Below are positions 10,069-22,992 of a stretch of DNA of 64,000 nt, in pieces. Both the position numbers and the translations under genes were made by a program. Below the pieces are notes generated by a model, which ran no database searches, was not told the origin of the DNA, and saw nothing but the letters and a program-made list of their open reading frames with translations. The DNA comes from Alphaproteobacteria bacterium (GTDB lineage Bacteria > Pseudomonadota > Alphaproteobacteria > MPNO01 > UBA2964), in the NCBI GenBank assembly GCA_012103315.1, contig WLWZ01000003.1, forward strand, positions 124,001 through 188,000. The letters are read 5' to 3'. Within the stretch, counting starts at the first letter, position 1, and each line of letters opens with the position of its first letter.

Positions 10069-13451
<3,383 letters not shown>

Positions 13452-13460
13452 TGATCTAGA

Positions 13461-15503
13461 TCAAATTTGGTCTGCTGGCGACAAAGGTTGCGTTGCTTCC
13501 AAAAGCCAAGCCGCTGTTTTCTGATCGACCAATGGCCCAATCGTTGCCTGGACACGGGCATGATACCCATTCAACCAATCGATCTCATCTGTCGTCATAA
13601 TTGAGGCATCGACCAACGCAAGATCAATGGGAGCAAGTGTTAGGGCTTCAAACTGAAGCATTTCGCGGCTGTCATCACCCGGTTCATCGATAGGAGCCGC
13701 GCGAACAACTTCGAGATTTTCTATCCGAATACCGAAGGCCCCTTCTTTATAGTAGCCAGGCTCATTCGAGACGATCATCCCTGGCTGCAAGGGAACATCT
13801 GCGGAGCGTTTGGCGATACGATGCGGGCCTTCGTGAACGCCCAGATATGCGCCCACCCCGTGTCCTGTACCATGCTCAAAGTCCAACCCGACATCCCACA
13901 AGGGTTGGCGTGCCAACGAATCCAACTGCCCCCCGCTGGTGCCAACAGGAAAGCGGGCCGTTGCGATCCCAGCATGTCCTTTTAAAACGCGTGTAAATCG
14001 ATCCCGCATTTCCTCTGTCGGTGGCCCAATAGCCACTGTTCTCGTCACATCAGTCGTTCCGTCGAGATACTGGGCGCCAGAATCAACGAGAAAAAGAGAT
14101 CCGAGGTCTAACTTCCGATTGGTCTCAGGTGTCACGCGATAATGCACGACGGCGCCGTTAGGCCCAGCGCCTGAAATTGTATCAAACGAGAGGCCTCTAT
14201 ATTTCTCGCCGCCTACCCGGAAACCTAGCAGCTTATCCACAGCTGATAGCTCATCTACATCACCAGTCCGCCCCGCTTCAGACAACCATGCAAGAAATGA
14301 ACAGAGCGCCGCCCCATCACGAATATGAGCATTACGAACGCCCTGAATCTCTACCGTGTTTTTGCAAGCCTTGGGTAATACGCATGGATCATCTTTCGCG
14401 ATGATTTCCGCGCCAACTGCTTCGAGGTGATTGCTTACCCAGACCGGCGCTGTCGACGGCGCAATAAGAACTGCTGCATTTGCCGCACCCAAAGTCGCCA
14501 AGGCGACCCCAAACTCGTCCACTGGACGCAAAGAGATATTCTCGCCAAATGTGTCCAAGGCGGCCGACGTCACCTTGCGCGCATCTACAAACCATTCGAC
14601 AGATTCAGCCGCACTCAAAATAGCAAAACCGAGGGCAACAGGTGTGTTGGGCAAATCTCCACCGCGAATATTCAGGAGCCAGGCGATCGAATCTGGTGCC
14701 GTTAGAACCGCGGCCTTAGCCCCAGACCCTCTAATCGTCGCCGCCACCTCTGCGAGCTTCTCTTCGGTGGAACGTCCAGCAATTTCCACGGGGTGCGGAT
14801 ACACCGGCGCCAGGGGCGCCGGTGGTTGATCATCCCATGCTGCATCAAGAGGGTTTGCCTCAATCTGAACCAGCTCTATCTGCGCGACGCGACACTTTGT
14901 TTCGAGTTGTGTGACACCCGTTTTTGTATGAAGCCAGGGGTCGTAGCCAATTCGTGATCCTGCCGAGGCATTCTTCACAATCCAACTGCCAGGGGGATCA
15001 TCGGAAATACTACAGAATTCATAAATTGAGGGGTCAGCTTGTTCGCGGACCTGCAATGTATAGCGTCCATCCACAAACAGGGCCGCTTTATCTTTAAGAA
15101 CCACCGCGATGCCAGCAGAACCAGTAAAATCAGACAACCAGGCTAGTCGTTGCGCACGCTTAGGCGGAAATTCGGACTGATGCTCGTCTGATAACGGCAC
15201 CAGAAAACCGTCCAACTCCTGGTTTAATAGTTCACCCCGCAACGCTGCAATACGTTCAGCGGGTAGCAAGTCGATCTCTTTCACTGCGTTTTTGCAGGAC
15301 GTCATAAGGGCCCTTAGCGCTTTACGTAGGTCATCAGATGCATCCGTTGCGACCAATGCCACCCAGCTATCCGGATCAACATTTTCCGGCGCCGCTAGCT
15401 GCCCATCAATAAGTAAACGCAACCCGTCAACGTCCACCGAGGACCCATGCGCCTGTAACAGCGCTTCAAGAGCGTCGTCGCTGTCATTTTCTGCATTAAC
15501 CAT
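13461..15503 (-). CDS. Aminopeptidase P family protein (M24B) with N-terminal extension
   Basis: This metallopeptidase would release N-terminal residues preceding proline. From ATG 15503 the protein has 681 residues. The usual creatinase-like N-domain starts only around residue 80 (AERIAALRGELL, then GFLVPLSDEHQSEF). The C-terminal pita-bread domain shows the metal ligands in DSGAQYLDGTTDVTRT, HGTGHGVGAYLGVHEGP, NEPGYY and IRIENLEVV. The first ~80 residues are extra and I do not recognise them. A TTG start at 15557 would add 18 residues; neither start has a clear ribosome site. Confidence 0.9.
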   Translation of the reverse strand: MVNAENDSDDALEALLQAHGSSVDVDGLRLLIDGQLAAPENVDPDSWVALVATDASDDLRKALRALMTSCKNAVKEIDLLPAERIAALRGELLNQELDGFLVPLSDEHQSEFPPKRAQRLAWLSDFTGSAGIAVVLKDKAALFVDGRYTLQVREQADPSIYEFCSISDDPPGSWIVKNASAGSRIGYDPWLHTKTGVTQLETKCRVAQIELVQIEANPLDAAWDDQPPAPLAPVYPHPVEIAGRSTEEKLAEVAATIRGSGAKAAVLTAPDSIAWLLNIRGGDLPNTPVALGFAILSAAESVEWFVDARKVTSAALDTFGENISLRPVDEFGVALATLGAANAAVLIAPSTAPVWVSNHLEAVGAEIIAKDDPCVLPKACKNTVEIQGVRNAHIRDGAALCSFLAWLSEAGRTGDVDELSAVDKLLGFRVGGEKYRGLSFDTISGAGPNGAVVHYRVTPETNRKLDLGSLFLVDSGAQYLDGTTDVTRTVAIGPPTEEMRDRFTRVLKGHAGIATARFPVGTSGGQLDSLARQPLWDVGLDFEHGTGHGVGAYLGVHEGPHRIAKRSADVPLQPGMIVSNEPGYYKEGAFGIRIENLEVVRAAPIDEPGDDSREMLQFEALTLAPIDLALVDASIMTTDEIDWLNGYHARVQATIGPLVDQKTAAWLLEATQPLSPADQI

Positions 15504-15670
15504 AATAAATTGCGTTTTCCGGGATTGATGCTGAGCTTTACGAGCCAAATCCGTCAAAACTTAACGAGTTTGATCGAATTCTTTGTACCAGTGTAACCAT
15601 TTATAAAACAAGAACTGGCATAAAACCGACGTTATTTTTGCAATTGCTCTTCCAGGTAGGGAGAAAGAAA

Positions 15671-15970
15671 ATGTCAAATAGATTAGAAACCCAATATCGG
15701 TTACCATTCATTGCCGATCCCGAATATGCCATTCAGACAAGCAGCAACTTCGAGGCCGGACGTGCTGGTGCGCGCAATCTCGAAAATTTCGCCACTGGTA
15801 TATCTAAGAGCGTGAAAACTATCCGAACGTTCACCCGCTGGACATCCCGGACCATCGGTTTGGCTCTATGGATGAAGAACCTGTGGGCGCTGAGCGATGA
15901 GGAACTCGCCCAACATGGCCTCTTCCGCGACAACATTGGCAACTTATTTGTAAAAGCATGCCGTAGCTGA
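15671..15970 (+). CDS. DUF1127-like small protein
   Basis: A 99-residue basic protein starts at ATG 15671 behind GGGAGAAAG. Its last ~35 residues (WMKNLWALSDEELAQHGL) resemble the DUF1127 motif, a helix with Leu-Ser-Asp-x-x-Leu followed by a short Gly-Leu-x-Arg segment. In alphaproteobacteria some DUF1127 proteins bind RNA and affect phosphate or carbon metabolism. The N-terminal half is longer than in usual family members (about 45-70 residues). It is transcribed alone, opposite to its neighbours. Function is unknown. Confidence 0.7.
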   Translation: MSNRLETQYRLPFIADPEYAIQTSSNFEAGRAGARNLENFATGISKSVKTIRTFTRWTSRTIGLALWMKNLWALSDEELAQHGLFRDNIGNLFVKACRS

Positions 15971-16002
15971 AATTGCGATTACCTCAGATAGTTACCATGC
16001 CA

Positions 16003-16896
16003 CTACCGAATCTTTAGAACCAGCGTCGTCCACTCGTCGATCTCAAGACGATCCAAGACGGTGAGGCCTGCCGCCTCGTGCGCTGCGATAACGTCGCCAG
16101 CTTGATCATTTAAGATACCAGACAGAATGACACGCCCCGTTAATGACACCTGTTTGGCGGTGTCTGCTGCTGCTCCGATAAGAGGCCCAGCCAATATATT
16201 GGCAATCACGAGATCAAATGGGCTCGTCGCGTTGATCTCGGGCGCCGAATAAAAATCGCTCTCAAAAACATTCACCATACTTGTACAAAAGTTTTTCCGA
16301 ACGTTCTCAGACGCCGTCCGAATCGCCGACGGGTCGTTATCACAAGCCAATATTTCTGTATCAGGCCACAGTTTGCTCACACCTATCGCCAGAATGGCCG
16401 AACCACAGCCAACATCAATCGCGTTGCGGACCTGATGGCCGCCCGCGACAAGGCCTTCGAGTATCCTCAGGCATCCCTCTGTCGTTTGATGCTCGCCGGT
16501 CCCAAATGCCAAACCAGCATTTAACGCGATCGGCATTCTGTCTGTGGGAAGTTCACCTGTGTAATGATCAGGGAAAATAAAGAATCTACCGATCGTCACG
16601 GGAGGTGTTCGTGCCTGATATTGGGCAACCCAATCAACGCTCGCGACGCTTTCGATGTTGATTTTCGGCGCTGTAACGCCAGCGGCTAGCGCACCAACCA
16701 GCAACCGGGATTCAAGCTCTGAACTGTCCGGCTGAACAGAACAATAGCCAACAACCCGCCGTCCATCGTCCCCCGCATCTTCATCCATACTGATGCCATC
16801 GACAAACGGCTCCAAAATAGCCTCGAACACTGGAAGATGATCTTTCTCAACAATATAGAAAACGATCTGCCAGCTATCAGACGGATCAATTTCCAT
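16003..16896 (-). CDS. prmA: Ribosomal protein L11 methyltransferase
   Basis: PrmA trimethylates ribosomal protein L11 using S-adenosylmethionine. The 297-residue protein has the short N-terminal substrate-recognition domain, FGTGEHQTTEGCLR, the SAM-binding loop AIDVGCGSAILAIG and the VIANILAGPL motif (NxxxPL), all characteristic of the family. It lies 3 bases downstream of uvrD on the same strand and is probably co-transcribed with it. Confidence 0.95.
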   Translation of the reverse strand: MEIDPSDSWQIVFYIVEKDHLPVFEAILEPFVDGISMDEDAGDDGRRVVGYCSVQPDSSELESRLLVGALAAGVTAPKINIESVASVDWVAQYQARTPPVTIGRFFIFPDHYTGELPTDRMPIALNAGLAFGTGEHQTTEGCLRILEGLVAGGHQVRNAIDVGCGSAILAIGVSKLWPDTEILACDNDPSAIRTASENVRKNFCTSMVNVFESDFYSAPEINATSPFDLVIANILAGPLIGAAADTAKQVSLTGRVILSGILNDQAGDVIAAHEAAGLTVLDRLEIDEWTTLVLKIR

Positions 16897-16899
16897 GAG

Positions 16900-19194
16900 T
16901 CAGGCTGGCTCCACGAAGCTATCCATCACCTTTTTGGCCCCAGCTTTCTCGAACTCGATTTCGAGCTTATTGCCATCGATAGAGGTCACTTTCCCATAGC
17001 CAAATTTTTGATGGAAGACCCGCACACCGCACTCAATACCACCCTCTGACGGCAAACTTTCAACTACTTTCGCCCGACCATCAATAACACCTGCTTCTTT
17101 GCGCCCCCCACGCGATGCCTGCATGCGTTGAAATCCTGGGCCACGACCCGCAGCCGTCCATTCTGACGCAGCATCATCCTCAAATCCGGATGTCGCCGGG
17201 TAGCTGCCGTAAAGCCCCGCATCTGTTACGGCCTCGACATGATCGGAAGGTAATTCCTCGACGAAACGTGACGGTATCGATGCCTGCCATTGGTTATAGA
17301 TCCGCCGGTTCGCCGCGAAACTGACATGAGCCTGTTGCCGCGCCCTTGTGAGACCGACATAGGCGAGTCGACGTTCCTCCTCCAAGGCCGGAGCACCACC
17401 TTCATCCATTGTCCGTTGATTGGGGAACACACCCTCTTCCCAGCCCGGGAGAAATACTGTGTCAAACTCAAGCCCTTTGGCGGCGTGTAATGTCATCAGG
17501 CTAACCATTTCACCGCCATCGGCCTGACCTGCCTCCATCACCAGGCTTACATGTTCTAGAAATCCAGAGAGGTTTTCAAATTCTTCGAGAGCGCTGACAA
17601 GCTCGCGCAAATTCTCCAAACGGCCGGGCGCCTCAGGGGATTTATCATTCTGCCACATCTCAGTGTAACCAGATTCATCAAGCACGGTCTCCACCAACTC
17701 GACCTGGTCAACTGTTTCCGCAAGTCCGGTCCAGCGATCAAAATCATTTAGGAGCGCCGTAATCGCCCGTCGCGCTTGTGGCCTTAACTCATCGGTTCCA
17801 GCCAACCGGCGTGCAGCCTCCGTGAGTGAAATCGATTGCGCTCGCGATAGGTGGTTGATGGCCTGCATAGTGGCCGCCCCAATCCCACGGCGCGGAACGT
17901 TAATGATCCGCTCGAACGCCAGTCCATCATCCGGCTGATTAATTACGCGCATATAGGCGATGGCATCGCGAATTTCGTGACGCTCGTAAAACCGTGGTCC
18001 GCCAATCACACGGTAAGGAATCCCAACAGTGATGAAGCGCTCTTCAAACTCCCGCATCTGGAAACTGGCGCGTACCAGAACGGCGATTTGATCCAGAGAG
18101 TGACCCTTCACCTGAAGAGCTTCGATTTCATCGGTAATATTACGAGCTTCCGCTTCGCCATCCCAGACACCTCGCACCGTAATCTTGTCGCCAGTGTCGC
18201 GCTCCGTCCAAAGCGTTTTGCCCAGACGACCCGAATTGTGGGCAATGAGAGCAGACGCCGCAGCAAGGATTTCCGGCGTCGAACGATAATTTTGCTCTAA
18301 GCGAAAGACCGCCGCTCCTGGAAAATCCTCCTCAAACCTCAGAATGTTGCCGATTTCCGCACCACGCCAGCTATAGATCGACTGGTCATCATCTCCAACG
18401 CAGCAGATGTTCCGATTGGTTTGCGCCAGCAGCCGAAGCCAAAGATATTGCGCAACGTTGGTGTCCTGATACTCATCAACCAGCACGTATTTAAAGCGCC
18501 GCTGATATTCAGCCAAAATCATCTCATCACTGGTAAACAGCGTAAGATTATGGAGCAACAGATCGCCGAAATCGCAGGCGTTGAGAGTTACCAAACGCTG
18601 TTGATATTCCTTGTAGAGCGCCAAAGCCTTGCCACCAGCGAATTCTCCGACCTCAGACGTGGAAACCTTTTCAGGGACCAGCCCCCGATCCTTCCAACGC
18701 TGAATAATCGCCAAGAGTGCTCGCGCAGGCCATTTACTGTGGTCGATATCATTGGCTTCCAAAATTTGCTTTAGAAGCCGTAGCTGGTCATCGGAATCCA
18801 GAATTGTGAAATTGGATTTAAGGCCTATCAATTCAGCATGACGCCGCAATATTCGCGCCGCAATCGCATGAAAGGTCCCAATCCATAGATCTTCCGCAAC
18901 CGGACCAACCAACCCAGCGACACGTTCACGCATTTCGCGCGCCGCTTTATTGGTAAAGGTCACGGCCAATATCTGCCCGGGAAATGCCTTACGTGTCACG
19001 AGGATATGAGCGAGACGCGTTATCAGCACCCGCGTTTTACCAGTTCCGGCTCCCGCGAGGACCAGAACAGGCCCTTCTACAGCTTCCACAGCGCCGCGTT
19101 GCACAGGGTTCAACGTCGCAAGATAAGGCGGTACCGTTTGCGGTGCTGTTTGCGAGGCAGTGTCCTGCGGAGTTGGTTCAGCAATATCAGACAT
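16900..19194 (-). CDS. uvrD: ATP-dependent DNA helicase UvrD/PcrA
   Basis: This superfamily 1 3'-5' helicase acts in nucleotide excision and mismatch repair. The protein is 764 residues from ATG 19194; a GTG at 19206 would add four residues, and neither start has a strong ribosome site. Motifs in order are Walker A LAGAGTGKTRVL, VDEYQDTN, GDDDQSIYSWRGA, QNYRS, LMTLHAAKGLEFDTVF and VGLTRARQ. The end carries a PcrA-like C-terminal domain (VRVFHQKFGYGKV). Length is normal. Confidence 0.96.
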   Translation of the reverse strand: MSDIAEPTPQDTASQTAPQTVPPYLATLNPVQRGAVEAVEGPVLVLAGAGTGKTRVLITRLAHILVTRKAFPGQILAVTFTNKAAREMRERVAGLVGPVAEDLWIGTFHAIAARILRRHAELIGLKSNFTILDSDDQLRLLKQILEANDIDHSKWPARALLAIIQRWKDRGLVPEKVSTSEVGEFAGGKALALYKEYQQRLVTLNACDFGDLLLHNLTLFTSDEMILAEYQRRFKYVLVDEYQDTNVAQYLWLRLLAQTNRNICCVGDDDQSIYSWRGAEIGNILRFEEDFPGAAVFRLEQNYRSTPEILAAASALIAHNSGRLGKTLWTERDTGDKITVRGVWDGEAEARNITDEIEALQVKGHSLDQIAVLVRASFQMREFEERFITVGIPYRVIGGPRFYERHEIRDAIAYMRVINQPDDGLAFERIINVPRRGIGAATMQAINHLSRAQSISLTEAARRLAGTDELRPQARRAITALLNDFDRWTGLAETVDQVELVETVLDESGYTEMWQNDKSPEAPGRLENLRELVSALEEFENLSGFLEHVSLVMEAGQADGGEMVSLMTLHAAKGLEFDTVFLPGWEEGVFPNQRTMDEGGAPALEEERRLAYVGLTRARQQAHVSFAANRRIYNQWQASIPSRFVEELPSDHVEAVTDAGLYGSYPATSGFEDDAASEWTAAGRGPGFQRMQASRGGRKEAGVIDGRAKVVESLPSEGGIECGVRVFHQKFGYGKVTSIDGNKLEIEFEKAGAKKVMDSFVEPA

Positions 19195-19371
19195 GAGAAC
19201 TTGCACTATATCAGTGAGTGATAGGTCGGGGCGATTGCCGAATCGCGCTTTTTGATTCGATTCAGTGGATATTTGGTCGTGTAATTGTGATTACAGGCCC
19301 CTGGATAGCCATTGCCCCGGAAACCGAACACGCTATATCGTCTCTAAACGCCGGAAAGGGAGGCAGACATC

Positions 19372-20412
19372 ATGCCCAACGTCGCATTTCATGGATCACA
19401 CGACCGCTTTGCTCGTGTGCTGAGAAAAGCGCTAGGGGCTCTAGTCGGGATCGGACTTGTTTTCACCTCCGCCCAGACTGTCTCTGCTCAGGCGGGATTC
19501 ACCGTCGATGGCGTTTTAGACGCTGTTGTTCAGGTTATCTCAAAAGTGCCAGCGGAAGCCCGGACCGCCCGGTCCCTCGGGACGAACCGAGACGGCAGCG
19601 GTGTTATTATTGATTCTAACGGGCTCGTTTTGACAATCGGATACGCCATTCTTGAGGCGGAAAGCACGGAAATCGTCCTTTCTAACGGCGAAAAGGTCTC
19701 AGCCCGAGCTGTCGCATATGATCACGCATCTGGATTTGGACTCCTGCGGGCCAATAAGAAGTTGACCGTCAAACCCGTCGAATTAGGCAGTTCAGACAAG
19801 CTTTCGGTGAGGGACCCTATCCTCATGGTCAGCCATGGCGGTCGCAAAGCCGCTCTGCCAGGTCTCGTCGTATCACGGCGACCATTTGCGGGCACCTGGG
19901 AGTATATGCTTGAGAACGCTATTTATACCGCGCCACCCCACCCGGCATTTGGCGGAGCCGCACTATTTTCTGCAAAGGGAAAATTGGTTGGTATCGGCTC
20001 TCTCATTGTCGGCGATGCCGTAGAACCCGGTCACGCGACGCCGGGCAATATGTTTATTCCGATTGATCAACTCAAACCGATCCTCGGTGATTTGCTAGAA
20101 AAGGGTCGTGCCGCCGGTCCCCATCGCCCTTGGCTCGGGCTTTATCCTCAAGAAATTCTAGGCCGCATCTTTGTCTCCCGTATTGCCAACGGCGGCCCAG
20201 CTCAAACAGCTGGCGTCAAACAAGGCGATCTTGTTGTTGGCATTGGAGGAACACCGGTCACCAGCTTGATTGAGTATTATCGCCGGATATGGAAGTTAGG
20301 AAATGCTGGTGTGTCAGTGCCACTCGATATCCTGCAGGGCGCAAAAGTACGGTCGATATCCGTAAAATCCAGCGATCGTTATAAGTGGCTCAAGCTCGAA
20401 CACAGCTATTAG
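19372..20412 (+). CDS. Secreted HtrA/DegP-like protein with a lost catalytic triad (pseudoprotease) and PDZ domain
   Basis: The 346-residue protein has a signal peptide (cleavage probably after SAQA, residue 41), a trypsin-like domain of the HtrA family at about residues 65-240 (GSGVIIDSNGLVLT, LGSSDKL, GKLVGIGSL) and a PDZ domain at about 255-335. All three positions of the protease triad are changed: the His of TNNHV is Tyr 91 (IGYAI), the Asp of TDLAL is Gly 121 (SGFGLL) and the Ser of GNSGG is Gly 194 (PAFGGAA). It should therefore bind but not cut proteins. It is expected in the periplasm. The ClC gene converges on its end. Confidence 0.88.
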   Translation: MPNVAFHGSHDRFARVLRKALGALVGIGLVFTSAQTVSAQAGFTVDGVLDAVVQVISKVPAEARTARSLGTNRDGSGVIIDSNGLVLTIGYAILEAESTEIVLSNGEKVSARAVAYDHASGFGLLRANKKLTVKPVELGSSDKLSVRDPILMVSHGGRKAALPGLVVSRRPFAGTWEYMLENAIYTAPPHPAFGGAALFSAKGKLVGIGSLIVGDAVEPGHATPGNMFIPIDQLKPILGDLLEKGRAAGPHRPWLGLYPQEILGRIFVSRIANGGPAQTAGVKQGDLVVGIGGTPVTSLIEYYRRIWKLGNAGVSVPLDILQGAKVRSISVKSSDRYKWLKLEHSY

Positions 20413-20413
20413 A

Positions 20414-22207
20414 CTAGAGCGCGCCGTGTTCTTCTTCGCGCGCGCGCACAATGGCGTTGTTGTAGGCGAGCATAACCTCAACTTCATGAACGACGCCGAC
20501 CATCTGCATGCTATCCGTGTCTTCAACCACGGCGACATGTTCCTCATGAACATCTTCCATGAGTTTAATCGCCACCTCTAGATCAGTCTCACGTGTTAGG
20601 ACGGGCGGATCAGACCGCGTCACATCGGCAGCATTGATTAGGCCGTCCAGCGAAGGGTCGTATGCCGCTTCTGCGACATCTGACAGACCAATCGTCCCAA
20701 CCAGGGCACCCTCCTCATCTAAGACAAATAGCTGAGCATTGGGTGCTTTGTGGAGTTTTTCGCGGAGTTCGGCGATCTGCGTATCACGCGTGACAATCGT
20801 ATAGGTTGTCGTCATAACATCGCCAATATGAACTTCGGCGAGAAATCCTGCCTCTCTACCCCGATTGAGATTGACGCCTCTCCTTTGAAGCTGCCACGCA
20901 AAGAACGAGCCACCGAATGCCTGCTGAGTAATCACTGACGCGATGACCACCGCCACCATCACCGCAATGATAAAGGAATAATTGTTTGCCCCGGTCAGTT
21001 CAAAAACGATCAATATCGTCGAAAGTGGCGCGCCCAACACAGCACCAGCGACCGCCCCCATACCAACCAAAGTATAGGCGCTATGTCCGGAAGACAGATG
21101 CGGAAACGCCTCCGTGGCAATGATGCCAAATGCACCACCCAACATAGCACCAAGAAAGAGTGACGGACTAAAGACACCACCTGCGAAACCTGACCCCAAA
21201 CTAATCGCCACCGCCGCCATCTTTGCGACCAGCAGCGCTAACAATAGCCCCAGAGCGAATTGTTCTTTCATTGCCGCATCGGTCGCCCCATACCCAACGC
21301 CCAAGACTTGCGGAAACGCTAACGCAATAAGGCCGATAAGGAGCCCGCCAACGGCAGGATGCACCCAGCGCGGAAGCGGCATCTTATTGGACATTTCCTG
21401 CGCAAAAATAATGCTTTTCATCAAAATGATGGCAACCAAGGCGCTGACCACGCCGAGCAGCGCAAAGGCCGGAAATTCAAGATAAGAAACTATTGAATGG
21501 CTCGGGGCAACAAAGGCTGAGAAGTCCCCGAAATGGCCGCGTGAAATGATTGTCCCGGTTACCGACGCTAACGCAATCGGCGCCAATGCCGACAAAGCGT
21601 AATGCCCGATGATGACTTCAAGCGCGAAGATCGTCCCGGCGATAGGCGCGTTAAACGACGCGGAGATGGCCGCAGCGGCACCACACCCTAAAAGATTGAT
21701 AGTGATCGTACGGCTTACGCCAAGTCTGCGTGAAATCCAGGACGACAAACCCGCTCCCAGATGGACAACGGGCCCTTCCCTGCCAACCGAGCCGCCAACA
21801 CCAATCGATGCAGCACTAACAACGGCTGCACCGAGGGTCGATCTAATATCCATTCTTCCCGAATGAAGTGTGATGCCTTCCATGACATCAGCGACACCGC
21901 GTGGACGGCCACCCGGCATAAAGAAATGGATAAATAAGCCAATAAAGAGACCACCAATTGTTGGGACAGCGATGATCTGCCAGGCCGGGAGGTGCTGTGC
22001 ATGGGTATAGAGGGTTTCTGCAAAGGTCCCGAACGAGAGCCCTTGCACTAATCGATAGAGATATCCAAATCCGATCGCGCCATAGGCGGCGACAGCGCCC
22101 ATAATAATCGCAAGTACCAGCAACACGAGCTGATCATTGCGCAGGAACCGGCGCATCTCTTCTAATATGCGTCCTCGTGACTCACCACGACTGGACAACA
22201 AGCTCAC
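20414..22207 (-). CDS. ClC family chloride channel/antiporter with two CBS domains
   Basis: A 597-residue membrane protein of the ClC family, moving chloride (or another anion) across the inner membrane, often in exchange for protons. Selectivity-filter motifs are visible: GGSVGREGPVVHLGAG, which includes the gating glutamate, and GSGFAGGVFSPSLFLG. About 10-12 hydrophobic helices fill residues 25-430. Two CBS domains follow from about residue 455 (VHIGDVMTTTYTIVTRDTQI and a second around 520-580), which usually sense nucleotides. The start ATG 22207 gives a normal N-terminus. It converges with the pseudoprotease gene. Confidence 0.93.
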   Translation of the reverse strand: MSLLSSRGESRGRILEEMRRFLRNDQLVLLVLAIIMGAVAAYGAIGFGYLYRLVQGLSFGTFAETLYTHAQHLPAWQIIAVPTIGGLFIGLFIHFFMPGGRPRGVADVMEGITLHSGRMDIRSTLGAAVVSAASIGVGGSVGREGPVVHLGAGLSSWISRRLGVSRTITINLLGCGAAAAISASFNAPIAGTIFALEVIIGHYALSALAPIALASVTGTIISRGHFGDFSAFVAPSHSIVSYLEFPAFALLGVVSALVAIILMKSIIFAQEMSNKMPLPRWVHPAVGGLLIGLIALAFPQVLGVGYGATDAAMKEQFALGLLLALLVAKMAAVAISLGSGFAGGVFSPSLFLGAMLGGAFGIIATEAFPHLSSGHSAYTLVGMGAVAGAVLGAPLSTILIVFELTGANNYSFIIAVMVAVVIASVITQQAFGGSFFAWQLQRRGVNLNRGREAGFLAEVHIGDVMTTTYTIVTRDTQIAELREKLHKAPNAQLFVLDEEGALVGTIGLSDVAEAAYDPSLDGLINAADVTRSDPPVLTRETDLEVAIKLMEDVHEEHVAVVEDTDSMQMVGVVHEVEVMLAYNNAIVRAREEEHGAL

Positions 22208-22488
22208 TACACACTCCAGCGTTCGACCGTTCGCATTCTACGCCACCTCTAGGCTAGCCCGCAGAATCATAGCGGAAAAGCGCAAACTTTCCGTTATAGA
22301 AATGCCTCTACGAATCCTAAGTTCACGGAATGAAATTTCCCTAAATATTTAGCGGCCAACCGTGGCCGTAATCCGACCGCCGGCATTTGAGGAAATACTC
22401 GCGAGGAACAACGAACTGGCGCCTATACAGCACTCTCTGAAATACGCTGGAAACAGCACCCAAGTCGCTCGTCACTTTCTCGCCTCGA

Positions 22489-22980
22489 CTAGAGCGATCT
22501 TAGTTTTGGAACTTTGATCACCCGTCCCAAATTCTTGATGTTGGGTAAGGGATTGTGTGCATCGAGGAGACCGGCAAGAGGTTCAAGCTTCTCAACAGGC
22601 ATTGGCGCCACACGTCGAGTAGAGAGATCAACGTGTAACGACAGGAACTCACACGTCGCTGCAAGATATCCATCAGCTACATGATACATCTCGTGATAGT
22701 GATGCAGGCGCTTGTCATCAAATCCAACAAGCCGTGTTTCGCAACGAACTTCATCTCCTTCGACCACTTCCCTGTTATAGGTAATATGATGTTCAACGGC
22801 GAATGTACTGCCCGCTGTCGCCTCACGATAATCCCTGCCCAAACCGATATAGGTGAAGAAGGCATCAACCGCGTGGTCAAACACCAGCGTGTAATACGCG
22901 ACGTTCATATGCCGGTTATAATCAGTCCATTCTGGCAGGATAGTCTCCTGCCATAGTTTTAAAGGTGCGCTATGTATCAC
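22489..22980 (-). CDS. Acyl-CoA thioesterase family protein (hotdog fold)
   Basis: The 163-residue protein has the 4HBT-type hotdog motif TDYNRHMNVAYYTLVFDHA, in which the Asp and the following Asn/His form the active-site region, and the strand VVEGDEVRCETRLVGFDDKR. Related proteins hydrolyse short or betainyl-type acyl-CoAs; the true substrate is unclear. It is 12 bases downstream of the NDP-forming acyl-CoA synthetase gene, so the pair likely forms a small operon in CoA-ester metabolism. Confidence 0.8.
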   Translation of the reverse strand: MIHSAPLKLWQETILPEWTDYNRHMNVAYYTLVFDHAVDAFFTYIGLGRDYREATAGSTFAVEHHITYNREVVEGDEVRCETRLVGFDDKRLHHYHEMYHVADGYLAATCEFLSLHVDLSTRRVAPMPVEKLEPLAGLLDAHNPLPNIKNLGRVIKVPKLRSL

Positions 22981-22992
22981 GCAGCTACCGTC

